Shown here piece by piece: positions 23,344-34,934 of a DNA stretch of 64,000 nt. The stretch is from Maratus speciosus (Eukaryota > Arthropoda > Arachnida > Araneae > Salticidae). The notes below the pieces were generated by a model. The model was given only the letters and a program-made list of their open reading frames with translations. It searched no databases and was not told the DNA's origin. How positions within the stretch are numbered: position 1 is the stretch's first letter; the number at the start of each line of letters is the position of its first letter. A program made the position numbers and the translations under genes. The DNA is taken from the NCBI GenBank assembly GCA_963932465.1, contig OZ010795.1, positions 472,120,806 to 472,184,805 on the forward strand, given 5' to 3'.

Positions 23344-23870
23344 TATATATATATATATTTTTTTTTTCTCTTATATTACTTTTAATTAGTAAAATCTATT
23401 TTCATACGATTTCCATAATTTATATTCAATCAGTCAAAGTAAGTCTATTGGTATTTTTGTATAAAAGAAAATTAAAGGCTGAAAAAATATTCAAATTAAG
23501 TTATAAAATCAAACTTAATTATTATATATTAAAATATTTTTAAAAATATTCAAATCTCGAAAATTCAGTTACTATAATAATTGTTTAAATTGATGCATTT
23601 TAAAAGGAAAAATGTATGCAAATTAGTAAAGACTGTGGAGAAAAAACAGAATTTTTTTCAATTAGCGAAGACTTTTTATGCTACGTTTATAATTACCTTT
23701 AAAAAATTTCTCCTTTAAATTATTTTTAATCCTTTCTGATCAGATTTTTTTTAAATCTTACTTTTAAGAAAAATTAATTTTTTTAATAATATTAAAAGTA
23801 GCTATCCAAATCATAAATGTTATCGTTTATTGAAATTTAACGAATATCTCATTTACTGAAATCTTTAGTT
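22000..23870. repeat. AT-rich degenerate repeat region
   Basis: A set of words recurs in the same order every roughly 250-350 bp: CAAATCACGAAAATTCAATT, ATTATCAAAATT, a GTAAAGCAAT word, then TTTTAAATAGTGGAAA and ACTGACTGATTTTAAA. Examples are at about 22195-22330, 22480-22640, 22720-22930 and 23540-23660. A further copy is at 34735-34880. No protein is coded. It appears to be an old tandemly amplified, dispersed family. Confidence 0.55.
23299..23358. repeat. (ATA)n-(TA)n microsatellite
   Basis: About 14 ATA units run directly into about nine TA units. Confidence 0.95.
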
Positions 23871-23874
23871 TATA

Positions 23875-25257
23875 TTGGGTGTCTTAAAATGGACTAACTG
23901 ATTTTAAAATTCAATAACTTGCAAATGGTGACAGCTATTAAAAAAAAAAAAAAATATTGCAGGAGGGTTATGTAAAATGTCAGGAGTTTTTGCTACTGCG
24001 ATTCCCGGTTTTGGTTTAAAATAGCAGCTATAGATGGCGTTGCAAGCAATAGGCATTAAATCGGTGCCCGAGTTTTGGCTTCTCTCTTATCTCAGTATTG
24101 TTGCAAAAGAAGGAGATAATAAATAGAAAACAGGAATTCTGCTTTTTCAGAATTTAGTGTCGCCCCCGATGAAACAAAAATATATATGTATATAAATATA
24201 GATAGCTCAGTTTTAAGACTTAAAACACGCGCTTTTATTTTACATAAAATGACGTCATCCGCATCCGCTGAAGAATTCCCCACTTACGATCCAGTCTTAA
24301 ATAACATCTACAGTAAAATATCCATAGGACGTGACTATCGCTGAATAGTACACAAATCCAAAAAAAGAGATTTCGTCATTCAAGAAACTGGACAAAAAAA
24401 AAAAAATCTGCTATTTCATGATTCACATCCCTTCATTTGTTTGTAATATTAATATAGATACTTAAAATTAAATTTAGTTTATAATAGCTCCATGTTTTAT
24501 CAGAAATCGTTCATTTATATTTTTTCAAAATAGCACGCATTTGAATTACATTTTTTTTCCAGTTTTTATGAGAAAATGGCAACAAAAAGATATAATTGCT
24601 GTTTTCCAACTATTTATCCTTTCTACAGAAATGGAGTACTTGAGTTGCCAAAATTAAACAAATGGTGCTAAAAACTACAAAAAAATCAATATCTCAAAAA
24701 TAAATGGAGATACAGTTTTCAAAGAAATTGCATTTAAAAGTACTTTTTTTCCCAATGCGACGGTATAAATATTAAAAATGTGCGATACTTAGAAGTTTAA
24801 AAAATTGCAGTAGAGATTATTCTGTACAATGATACATCTGCTTTGTTTTACGACTGGCTTATACAACGTAACGTTATTTTTTGGAGACGACACATTAATA
24901 GGTGGGAGAAAGAAATAGCATATCGGGGGCTAATAAACTATATACATATAATTTATTGGCCTATGGACTGGGCCTCTAAGAACAAAATTGCATTGGCGAC
25001 TGAGAACCACTCTATATATTTAATCTCCTTCTTTCGCATCAATACTGAGAAAAGAGAGGCCAAAAATCGGACCCCGATTTAGCGCCTTTTGCTTGCAGCG
25101 CCATTTATCTCTGCTATTTTAAACTAAAATGGAGAATCACAGTTAAAAAAATCTCCTGACATCTTCCGTAACTCACCTTCAAGAATTTATTTAATAACTG
25201 TCACTATTTGCAAGTTATTGAATCTTGAAAACAGTCAGTCCATTTTAGGACGCCCTG
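23875..25257. mobile_element. Palindromic TA-flanked MITE split by a Helitron
   Basis: The left arm (23875-24117) and right arm (about 25021-25257) are inverted copies of about 240 bp. The right end in reverse complement is CAGGGCGTCCTAAAATGGAC and the left end is TTGGGTGTCTTAAAATGGAC. TA lies at 23873-23874 and 25258-25259. Without the Helitron between them the arms would meet at their GGAGATAATAAATA and TTTAATCTCC ends, so the original element was an almost perfect palindrome of about 480 bp. Confidence 0.75.
24123..25020 (-). mobile_element. Helitron family H1, copy A (minus strand)
   Basis: The sequence is homologous on the minus strand to 47530-48370 and 55372-56396. Its 3' end carries the hairpin AATTCTG-loop-CAGAATT (24154-24135) followed by CCTGTTTTCTAT. 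The two sister copies have the canonical CTAG at this point, so the last base here has mutated. The 5' limit is inferred from the start of the right MITE arm. No Rep/helicase is encoded. Confidence 0.65.
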
Positions 25258-25566
25258 TACTATTCATGTAACAATAGGCTAAGGAAGAATTGAAGACGGT
25301 TAGGAATTGTCGTATCATAACAGGATTAAACAGACATAACATCTTTCCAGAATTTTTTTTATGTTTTACAGCAAATTATTCGTTTGAAAAATTAGCCTCT
25401 ATTTTATATTTAAAAAATGAAATACATATTTCAGATAAAATAACTGCCGACCGACGGTGTAAAGAGATTTAAGCAAACCTTTATTATTATTATTATTACT
25501 AAATGCTGAAACATAAAGAAATAATAATAAATGTATAGAGATATACTATCATTACTACATGTAGAT

Positions 25567-26396
25567 AGTGTTCCCGCTGGCTTTTGACCAACATTAGCGA
25601 TTTGGCGAATAAGAAATAAAAAACAGTAGCCAAATGAAAATAAATGTTAGCAAAATAGATTCGGCGTGAAACACTGAAAAATCTACCTTTAACCCTTTAC
25701 TGTATCCATTTTTTTTTTAATATGCTCTAAAATGACCTAATTATTTGCTATTACTCAAAAAATAGAAATTCAACTATCCGCTACAGAAACTATTAAAAAT
25801 AAATACATTCTAAATGCCTCCTAGATGTGTAAATGTTTCAGACATTCTTTAAGCAGTCTGAATAAAAGTTAAAAACAGCTATCTTTGGCTATCTATTCCA
25901 TTGTGAAAACATACATTAAAAATTGCTATGAGATTTCGACCGATATAAAAAAATTGATCAGCCAATGATACCTTACGTACAACAAATAAATAGTATGGTT
26001 AATTTCAACACCACATTTCATCAAAACTTTTCAATATGGCACTTGTTGCAAGTAATTTTGTTTATGTTTTTACCAGAGCTACGCATGCGCATAGACAGTG
26101 ATTAACTGACAAAAACCTATCGCATAATCCTTTTTGTGTCTTTAGCTGTTGCTAAACTGAATTGATAATGAGTCTGTATCTCTATAAATAGAGGAATACA
26201 AATGACGCGTCTGCGATTAAGCATGTAAAGCTACATCAGTCGTTCAGAAACGCGCATAAGTCTCGAGAGTATTGGCACACACAAACAGAGCAGAAAATGA
26301 GCCCTCGCAATTTGGAGAGTCTGATTGTTAGTTTACTCGCCAAATGAAGCATTTTGTCGCGATTTGGCGCAATGGCGAGCGGTAGCGAGAACCCTG
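25567..26396. mobile_element. hAT MITE with 8-bp duplication
   Basis: ATGTAGAT is at 25559-25566 and 26397-26404. The left end reads AGTGTTCCCGCTGGC and the right end in reverse complement CAGGGTTCTCGCTACC, so the left C appears lost. Both ends share GATTTGGCG subterminal words. At 830 bp it is non-coding. A TTAACCCTTTACTG word inside (near 25690) has a twin at about 39213. Confidence 0.75.
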
Positions 26397-26495
26397 ATGT
26401 AGATAATAACAAAAATAATCGTTAAGACAAAATAATATTTAATGAAAAGACGTGTCTTATTAATAGAGTTAATGTACGCAAGGTTCGGTTATAAT

Positions 26496-29400
26496 TAGAG
26501 ATCGACCGAAAATTTGGTTTCGTTTTCGGCCTAAAATCTGAGTTTCGCCTAGAATTCGTTTTCGGCGAAAATAAGTCCGATATTCGGTCTGACCGAAACT
26601 ATCTGTATTCGAAAAATCTCGTTTCTTCCTTCGGAAATTTTCAACATTACTCATTGATTTGAGATGTATCGACTCAAATGAGACACTCTTTATTGATTGC
26701 TATGAACTTCACTGTTTATAATTATCAGTCACGACTGGCAAATTATAAAGCAAGCAATGCATACATGACTAAACTTTGAAGACACTTTTCACGTGCTCAT
26801 TAAAAGCTGCAGACTTAACAGTACTAGAGATTTTTTAGTTTGAAACCTTAGAAGTGTTTCGAATACTCTTTGAGAAAGTTCTAGCATAAAAAATGATCAT
26901 TTACAAAAATCATTATAAAACATAAATCGAGGTATGTGTATCTAAATATTTTCTAATTAAATGGAAGTCGTATAATTAAAAAATCATTCTGTGTCGTTGA
27001 TGAACTAATCACATTTTATTTTATATGGAAATAAATTGTTTTAGTCAGAGGCACAGAAAACCAAGTTGGGCCACATGTATGGTTAATTAATAATTATGTA
27101 TTATATATATAATAGCGCTAAGTGTATAATACTTCCGAGGTGAACTCATCCGGATTCTGATAATCTTTCATAAGAAAAACATATCGCGTCCATGTTAGGC
27201 TTAAGCATTCCGATTCCGTAAATAAAGCAATTGTTCGACTCATAATAATATACGTTGTATCATATGTATTACATCATTGCTTCGTTATTTTTTCTAAAAC
27301 CTATACCATTATAATGTTTTAAGCTATAAATTAAAATAAGCAGCTGCCAACAACAGGTTGCCATTGAGAAGCACAAATTCCAAATCCAGAAACAAATGAA
27401 TGACTCTTTGAGCGATTCATTAAAAAAAAAAATATGGTTGACATCCCGATTCTACTCTTAAAATATTTGTAAAAGCATATTAAAGCCTATAAATATTTTG
27501 AAAGGCGTTATGCCCCTTTGTTTACATTTATAAGCAGTAAGTTTGAATTCAGTATATAAGCTGAACTCAATGAACTATTCTGTGAATCATTCCTGCGAAT
27601 TATTTTGTATTGGGTTAAGGTTTCGTTGATAAAAATTGTTTTGGCGTCATCTACCGGCATTCATTCTAAACAAAGAAACTGTCTGTTGAAATTGTATTTT
27701 TTTTTTATGCATTTTATCAGCTTTGAAGGCATGACAAATAAAATTAATATTTCTTATCAATTCTTATTGTAATTAAAATATTTGGGATATCTATAATATC
27801 GTTTTTACATAGAAAGTTTGTTGAGGAAAATAAAATAATCATATTAATGCAATTAATAGTTACAATTTTGCATTAAACTTTGCATTACTTTTGCAATTTA
27901 GTTTACTTATTATGAAATTTACTTTCAGAAATGATGCAGATTAAAATCATTACAAATTTGCTATTTAGTGTGTTATAGAATAATTCAAAATCAGTTTCTG
28001 GGTAATAAAATAATTTGTAAGTCACAAAATTAATGCTGATTAAAAAATAATATACATGAAAAAGGTCTTCTACTCGGTAATATGAATATGTAAATATACT
28101 TTATAACAAGTTTTATAGAATTAAACGTAAGTTTTCCAATAATATATATATATATATTAGTTACATATGCAATGCAATTTTCATGCTATAATATTTAAAG
28201 TTGGGATGTAATTCTGATATTTTCAAAGGAGACATTTTTCGTTTCAAATTTTTGTATTTTAAATATTATTTTAAATTGTATTTTACATAATATCTTTGTT
28301 GTAGCCATACAAAATCAAAGGATAATAATTTTTTATTAATAAAATGATGCATCTTTTTTTTTTAAGTCAGAAAATATTTTTTAATGTACAATTTTCGTGA
28401 TTAAGTGTTACCAGAAAATGTAGCTATGTTGATAGAATTTTTTTTTGCTATGAAATTAAAATTAAAAAGAAAAAACAGGGCCTATACCTTTGTCAACGAG
28501 CATTTTTTCATATTTTCATTCATATTTATTGATCATGTGGAATTTTTCAAATCTCAAAAATAAAATTATATAAACAATTAAATTTAAAAAATCAAAAAAC
28601 CCGACTGCGTAAAAAGCGAACTAATTAATTATTTCTCATCAATGTGAAACTATTTTTTTTTTCAATTCTTACTATTAGCTCACTCTCTCGCTATATATAT
28701 CTTGTTCAAACTTTAAATTTTTAATAAAATACTTATTATTCATCCAATCAAGCTCAAATAAATTTTTGAACTTGTAGTGGATGACACTTGATGTTAATCC
28801 AGTTTTTTTCAAATATTAATTAATTAATTAAATTAAATTAATTAATTTTCCATAATCGAGAGAGCGCTCTTCTTGATCAATGGTATATTAAGACCGATAT
28901 ATAAGAAAGGTATATTAAGACCGATAGAGCACTCTTCTTGATTAAGGCATTTTAAGCGCCACTCAAGTGGAAAGAAGAATAGGAGAAAAAAAATTCTGTT
29001 ATTGACCTAAGTAGGAATTGACTTAAAATATTTTTTTTTTATATTTCTTGTTTATATTACTTACCTACTTTTTTTTATTTACTTGTATTGATGACTTTTA
29101 AGTTGTGTTTAATTGTTAGTTCCTATCTATAAACACTGTTTTGATGTGGTCTGTAGATGTCTATGATGGTTAGAGTTGCAGTAAAACTAGAGATCATACC
29201 TACACAACTTCCAGGTTGTATAATATTTTAACGGAGCTTCTGACTGTAAAATTGTCAATGAAACATCGTCTTCATTTTGAAAGACCTATCCAATGATATG
29301 CCACTCAATAGGGTGCGTAATTTTTTCGTCTCTACCGCCATTTTGTACTTTACGGCCGCCATTTTGAATTTATAAAAACAAAACCTAGCCTATAACCATC

Positions 29401-29947
29401 GGGCCGTTAAGACGAATTGATAGAGACCTCATTCATTAAAATCCATCCAGCCGTTGGGATGTTTCAAGGGTATAAAGAAATCCACATACACAGATACGTG
29501 TGCAACACATAACCTTTCTTTTCAGTCGGGTAATAATGACATACATAATGACGTTTGATGCTGCCATCTATAATGAATAATTGAAACTACATCTAAATCA
29601 CGTGGTGCTTAATTTGGGAGCACCAGCGCAGCAAACAGGGTACTATTTTTGGGTACAAGTCCTGTGATTGAAAGCCTATCTTCATTTTTCTCCTCTATAT
29701 TCTATCTTCATGATCTAAAACACTGTTTTGAAGATTTTTCATTCACATTCCGTCAATTTTGACGGGTTTATATACTAACATTTAATAAACACGTATAATT
29801 AATTAATAATTATGTATATTTATGTATGTATTAATTAAATTTATTTTGGTCATTTTCGTTTTCGTTTTTGGCCGAAAATAGGAAGATTACCGAAATTCGG
29901 TTTTTGTTTCTGTTTCGATCTTAAAAACCTGTTTCGGTCGATCCTTA
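26496..29947. mobile_element. Non-coding hAT element, 3.45 kb with nested insert
   Basis: GTTATAAT is repeated exactly at 26488-26495 and 29948-29955. The left end is TAGAGATCGACCGAAA and the right end in reverse complement is TAAGGATCGACCGAAA. The subterminal regions at both ends are full of GTTTTCGG/CCGAAAA words. No transposase frame remains in the roughly 2.5 kb that belong to it. The element at 28571-29531 sits inside it. Confidence 0.85.
28571..29531 (+). mobile_element. 0.95-kb repeat ending in CAGTCGGGT, forward copy
   Basis: It matches 30971-31922 in reverse complement over its whole length. One end is CAGTCGGGT. The other carries AACCCGACTGCG about 35 bp inside the limit of homology. 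Shared words are GGCCGTTAAG and ATCCAGCCGTTGGGATG. AT-rich runs of ATTAATT lie at 28817-28850. No coding. The class is unknown. Confidence 0.75.
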
Positions 29948-29955
29948 GTTATAAT

Positions 29956-30766
29956 ATCGGGATATATATGGAGAATATCTTAGCTATCACCGGTTTGCTG
30001 ACGACTATTTAATTTTCTGTAATAACCGTGAACAATTGGAAAATATGCTAAAAGATTTGGTAGAAACTAGCTTTAATGTGAAATTAAAAATAAATTTGGA
30101 AAAGACTATAAGGTGTTGTTCAATTCGTTTGCACCAAAAAAGAAAATCGTCTAACAACACTGAGATTAAGGTTATGTGTACAGTTATGTGTACCTTGAAC
30201 AGGGAATATCATCTGACATCTGTATCATGAATGAAATCAATGGAAGAATAAGAAATGGATAGAGTGCTTTTGGGAAGAACAATATTATTCTGAAGAGTAA
30301 CATGCATTTTTGTTTGAAAAGTAAGGTGTTTAAATAATGTGTTTTGACCGTACTAACTTATAGAGCGGAAACATGGACACTAACAAAACGGATGGTACAA
30401 TGCTTACAAACAACAGATCGATGTATGGAAAGATGTGTGCTAGGCATAACTAGAAGAGGTAGAAAGATAATAACCTGGATAAGAAGTCAGACGAAAGTTT
30501 TTGACATAATCGAGAGAATTAAACAGCAAAATGGAAATGAGCTGGGAATATTGCAAGAAGACAGGATGGAGCACAAACATCCTTCACAGGTATTCCAAAG
30601 GTGTAAAACGACCAAAAAGACGCCCTCGAGTAAGATGGAGTGACGAAATCAGAAAAGTGTCCGGTTTTAATTGGATGACTAAAGCATTAGACAGGGAACA
30701 ATGGAAAAATCTAGGGGAGACTTAAATCCAGCAGTGGATTGCAAAAGGCTGCTGCTGATGATGATA
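29956..30766 (+). pseudogene. RTE-like LINE reverse-transcriptase fragment, 5' truncated
   Basis: The translation reads IYGEYLSYHRFADDYLIF (29960-30020), containing the FADD catalytic motif of reverse transcriptase. It continues NREQLENMLKDLVETSFNVK and LKINLEKT. After a frame change it reads TYRAETWTLTKRMVQCLQ, then MERCVLGITRRGRK and WIRSQTKVFDIIERIK. After another it reads GVKRPKRRPRVRWSDEI and DREQWKNLGET. This is the C-terminal end of a LINE polyprotein that copies its RNA at a nicked target. A GCTGCTGCTGATGATGAT tail (about 30748-30765) is like the short repeat tails of RTE elements. At least two frameshifts and stops are present. It begins directly after the right target duplication of the hAT element, so hAT may have landed in the LINE. 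Confidence 0.8.
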
Positions 30767-32596
30767 TCATGATATGTATCCGATATTTATTTTTAAAATA
30801 TGATTAGCTTTGATGTTTTCGATATTTTTACATATTTTATATGTATTTTCAAAATATCCTTCTATATGATCTTTTTTATGTTTTCAGTCAAAACAAGTAT
30901 AAATGAATTTTTCAGCTTTTAGATACTATGCCGTTTCGTAGCCAATTTCCATCTCTCTTTCAGTGACTTTTTACCCGACTGAAAAGAAGGGTTATGTGTT
31001 TCACGCGTATCTGTGTATGTGGATTTCTTTATACCCCCGAAACATCCCAACTGCTGGATGGATTTTAATGAATGAGGTCTCTAGCAATTCGCCTTAACGG
31101 CCCGATGGTTATAGGCTGCGTTTTGTTTTTATAAATTCAAAATGGCGGCCGTAAAATACAATATGGCGGTAGAGACGAAAAAAAAATTTCGCACCCTATT
31201 GATTGGCCTATCATTGGATAGGTCGTTCAAAATGAAGACGATGTTCCATTGACTATTTTACAATCAGAAGCTCCGTTTAAATATTACACAACCTGGAAGT
31301 TGTGTAGGTAGCATCTCTAGCTTTACCGCAACTCTAACCTTCATAGACATCTATAGACCTCACCAAAGCAGTGTTTATAGATAGGAACTAACAATTAAAC
31401 ACAACTTAAAAGTCATCAATACAAGTAAACAATAAAAAAAAAAAAAAAATAGGTAAGTAATATAAACAAGTAATATAAAAAAAATATTTTAAGTCAATTC
31501 CTACTTAGGTCAATAAGAGAATGTTTTTCTTCTCCCATTCTTCTTTCCTCTGAGTGGCGCTTAAAATGCCTTGATCAAGAAGAGGGCTCTCTCGGTCTTA
31601 AAATACCTTGATCAAGAAGAGGGCTCTCTCGATTATGGAAAATTAATTAATTTAATTTAATTAATGAATTAATATTTGAAAAAACTGGATTAACATCAAG
31701 TGTCATCCACTACAAGTTTAAAAAAAATTATTTGACCTTGATTGGATGAATAATAAGTATTTTATTAACGATTGAAAATTTGAACAAGATATCTATAGCG
31801 AGAGAGTGAGCTAATAGTAGGATTTGAAAAAAAAAATAGTTCAAATTGATGAGAAATAATTAATTAGTTCGCTTTTTACGCAGTTGGGTGTTTTGATTTT
31901 TTTAAATTTAATTGTTTATTTAGACCCTTTCCTCTCCAAAAAAAATCTTTTGTAAGCTTTATGCTTAAATCTGAATCTTTTAAATACAAAACCGCTAATT
32001 ATATGAAACAATATCAACACAGAAAATCCATTGAAAGATAAACTGCCAAATTTAAGTGATCATTTATTTGCAGCTTTAACTGAATGAATATTTCCAGGTT
32101 TTTGTTTAGCTCAGTTTAGACTGCACAAGTATGTCGGAGAATAAAAAAAACGCACGGAATTACATTTATGTTCAAATTTTTCAATTAAACGAAATTATTT
32201 TATATTTAAAATTTTCTTGTGATCCAATATCGTGAACTAAAGCATAAAGATTTCACGATATTGGATACTGAATTTGAAGACATGACATTTTCTTTTTAGG
32301 TGAGTGTAAAAAGCAGACTGTTTCTGCTTTCAAGTAGTTGATTTTCAGTTTTGTTCTTCTTCTTCTTCTTATTTTTTTTTTTGAGGGGGAAATATTTAGA
32401 ATATTGTTTTTATTAAGTTTTCATGCGAAGTTCAATACATTGTAGCTTCTAACTTGTATTAAGTCTTATAACATTCATAATCAACAGTAAGTTTGACTAT
32501 TTTGAAAATATCCGATAGATATTAAAAATATAGCATATATCAAAATATCGGATATTTTTGATATTTTCAAAAATATCATGATATTTACGAACCCTG
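30767..32596. repeat. hAT-like AT-rich repeat, copy 2, interrupted
   Basis: The parts 30767-30970 and 31923-32596 carry the same AATATC/GATATT palindromic words and the same ACGAACCCTG end as 1-369. The element at 30971-31922 separates them. No left terminus of the CAGGGTTCG type is seen, probably because the LINE tail adjoins it. Confidence 0.55.
30971..31922 (-). mobile_element. 0.95-kb repeat ending in CAGTCGGGT, inverted copy
   Basis: This is the reverse-complement partner of 28571-29531, beginning ACCCGACTGAAAAG. A word of about 37 bp (GGTCTTAAAATACCTTGATC and neighbours) is duplicated at 31565-31625. Together with its partner it forms an inverted repeat of about 0.95 kb arms around 1.44 kb. 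Confidence 0.75.
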
Positions 32597-32784
32597 AACC
32601 TACGTAATTTAATTTACCAGACATAACAATTGATCACATCTAACCTGATGGAACATTATGTTGAACATGTTCACAAAATATGTTCTTGTTGGCTAAATAA
32701 ATTCTTTGGTAGTTTAAGAAAGTACATGAAAAACGCGAAAAGTGTTCAAATTAAATTTCAAAAACATAATTTTTTTAAAAGTAA

Positions 32785-34051
32785 CTAGGGGGCTCGGCCC
32801 CCTACGAGCTACGCTCGCCAACCCCCGTCCAGACACCGCAGACTCTAAATGCACGCTAATTTGATCGGCTTTAAAAAGATTTTGAAAGATTGAATTATAA
32901 TTTAAAAAACAGTGGCGATCTCCCTATAAACGAATTTCTATTCATTTCTCTTTGATTGGGGAATTTTAACGCCAAATCCGCTGCGGTACTACTTGATTAT
33001 CCTGTCGACCAATTTCGCCAAATTATACAAATTGATATACTAATTTTTATTTTAAATAACGAAAGAACAAATAAATTCGTACAACATTAATAAAAACACA
33101 AATAAAACGTCGAAATAAAAATAATTTGATGACGTATACACGTATAACAACATTTCAAAATAAGCTACTATAAAAGGAATTAAGTAGAGTCTTTGTCTCT
33201 TGGTATTTTTTAACAAAACGAAAAGAAAGTTCTTTTAAATGAGACATTTTAAATTAATTCTCAAAATATCAAATAAATGTCTAGCGCAATTTCTAAATGT
33301 AAACTTTTTTGCAATATTATTTTGCGTTCATTTTATGTAATAACTATAATGTGACGTAAATATGACGTAATTTCTCCTAAGACTTCTAACGCATGTTAAT
33401 GAATTTATTATTTTACAATATCCTTTCTCTTTTAAAATTCACGTGTATACTTTTTATGACGTAATTTTTAATAAGTCCCTGCTTTTTATACGTAATTATT
33501 TAATTCTAATTTGAAAGTTTTTTCCTGTTTATAATAGTCACGTGTAAATAAATTTTTAATTTCAAGCAAACATTATTGCTTGCGCTTTTTATACAGTTGG
33601 CAACAGTTTAATTTAGTACAATTTTCTGAAATCTGTAAAAAATATCTCTAGAAATGCTGTAAATTTGAATTTAAAATAGAAATAAAACCTGAAAAAATGA
33701 GTCAAAATAAAAAAATTAATGCAATCTGCACTCCGGCAAATTCTAACGCATAAAATGATCAAAAAATGATTACACTACAATGTATAGTTTTTGCTGCTAT
33801 AAAACTTTTTTAGTGGAACGATTTTGTCCAACTTTAGCATTAAATAACTCTTAAAATAATTCTTCGATTTGAAAACTGTCTGCATCAGCGTGTTTATCAA
33901 ACATTTCTGTATAAAACCACCGATTTTCATATTTTTGTATGCATTATTTTTGTTAATATTAACGAAGAAAGACCTCCGGTCACAAAAAAATCAAAACCGG
34001 CGGCGGCGGCGGCGGTGACAGCGGTAGTTACTTTTTTTTAGAATAGAGAGA
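32785..34051 (-). mobile_element. Candidate Helitron (family H3), minus strand
   Basis: On the minus strand a hairpin AGGGGGC-CGA-GCCCCCT ends in CTAG (32788-32785) followed by T. A TC start (34051) preceded by A fits the A^T insertion rule. A (CCG)n microsatellite lies close to the 5' side, as in the other Helitrons of this window. The middle part (about 33410-33805) is repeated in inverted orientation at 63585-64000. No open frame. The 5' end is chosen by analogy, so the full extent is tentative. Confidence 0.4.
33994..34016. repeat. (CGG)n microsatellite
   Basis: Six CGG units in otherwise AT-rich sequence. Confidence 0.85.
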
Positions 34052-34934
34052 TATTTTTTTTTATATAAAAGTTTCCAAAAATTGCACTTGCAGAGTAATC
34101 ATTCTTTTCGATTACTATTCAATTATTTTTCAAATTGAATAAAGAATAAAATTATTTAAAATCTATTTTAAATACATTAAAAAAATGAAATTTAGGTAAT
34201 AAAAACTTAAAAAAAAATAAAATGTGTTTGCGTTTTATGTTACATTTACTCTTAATAAATTTGAAAATCAAACTTTTTTAGAGCTATAAAACTTTTAATG
34301 GAAAATAAAAGTCTATTCCGAAGAAAATGTTTCCTTTTACATTACTTTTAACTCACAAAATTTATTTTTCAAAATAAATTCTGCAAAATATATTCAATCC
34401 GCCTAAATAAATTCACGGGAGATCTAAGAATGTACTTGAAAAGATAAAAAAAAAAAGTTAAATTAAATTAGAAAATCAAACTTTTTTGAGATAGTTATTT
34501 ATAGCTATAATACTTTTTCAAGGGGAGAAAAAACACTTGCAGATATCATTCATTTTAATATTTGATCAAATATAGTTTGAATTTTTAAGATCAAAGATGA
34601 AATATTATTATTTGCTTTTTAAGCATTTCGATGAAATATATTAAGAGTACTTACTAATGTTTTTTTAATCAAATGAAAATAAATATTAAATTATTAATTA
34701 TCAAATAACACTCCAATAAAATTATTATTTTTTAATTATTCAAATCACGAAAATTCAATTATTATCAAAATTGTTCTAATTAATCTACAAAGTCATTACA
34801 TTTTTAAGAGAAAAATTTCTTGTAAAGCATTGTAAAGTAGAAAAACAAAGTTACTTTAAATAAGTTAAAACTTTTAAAAAAATGTGCCCTATGCTTCTAT
34901 TTTATGTTTATATTTATAATCTAAGCAACGTTTT
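34052..34934. repeat. AT-rich repeat related to 22-23.9 kb
   Basis: ATTCAAATCACGAAAATTCA, ATTATCAAAATTG, a TTTTTAAGAGAAAAAT word and TGTAAAGCA(T) appear in the same order as in the 22-kb region. Confidence 0.5.

Noticed and set aside
25685..25700. TTAACCCTTTACTG as a piggyBac terminus, also at 39213 and a variant at 63132
   Set aside because: TTAA plus CCC fits piggyBac, but no mirrored end or second TTAA could be paired with any of the three.
28800..28860. Replication-origin-like ATTAATT run
   Set aside because: It is part of the repeated 0.95-kb element and present in both copies. Nothing else suggests an origin.
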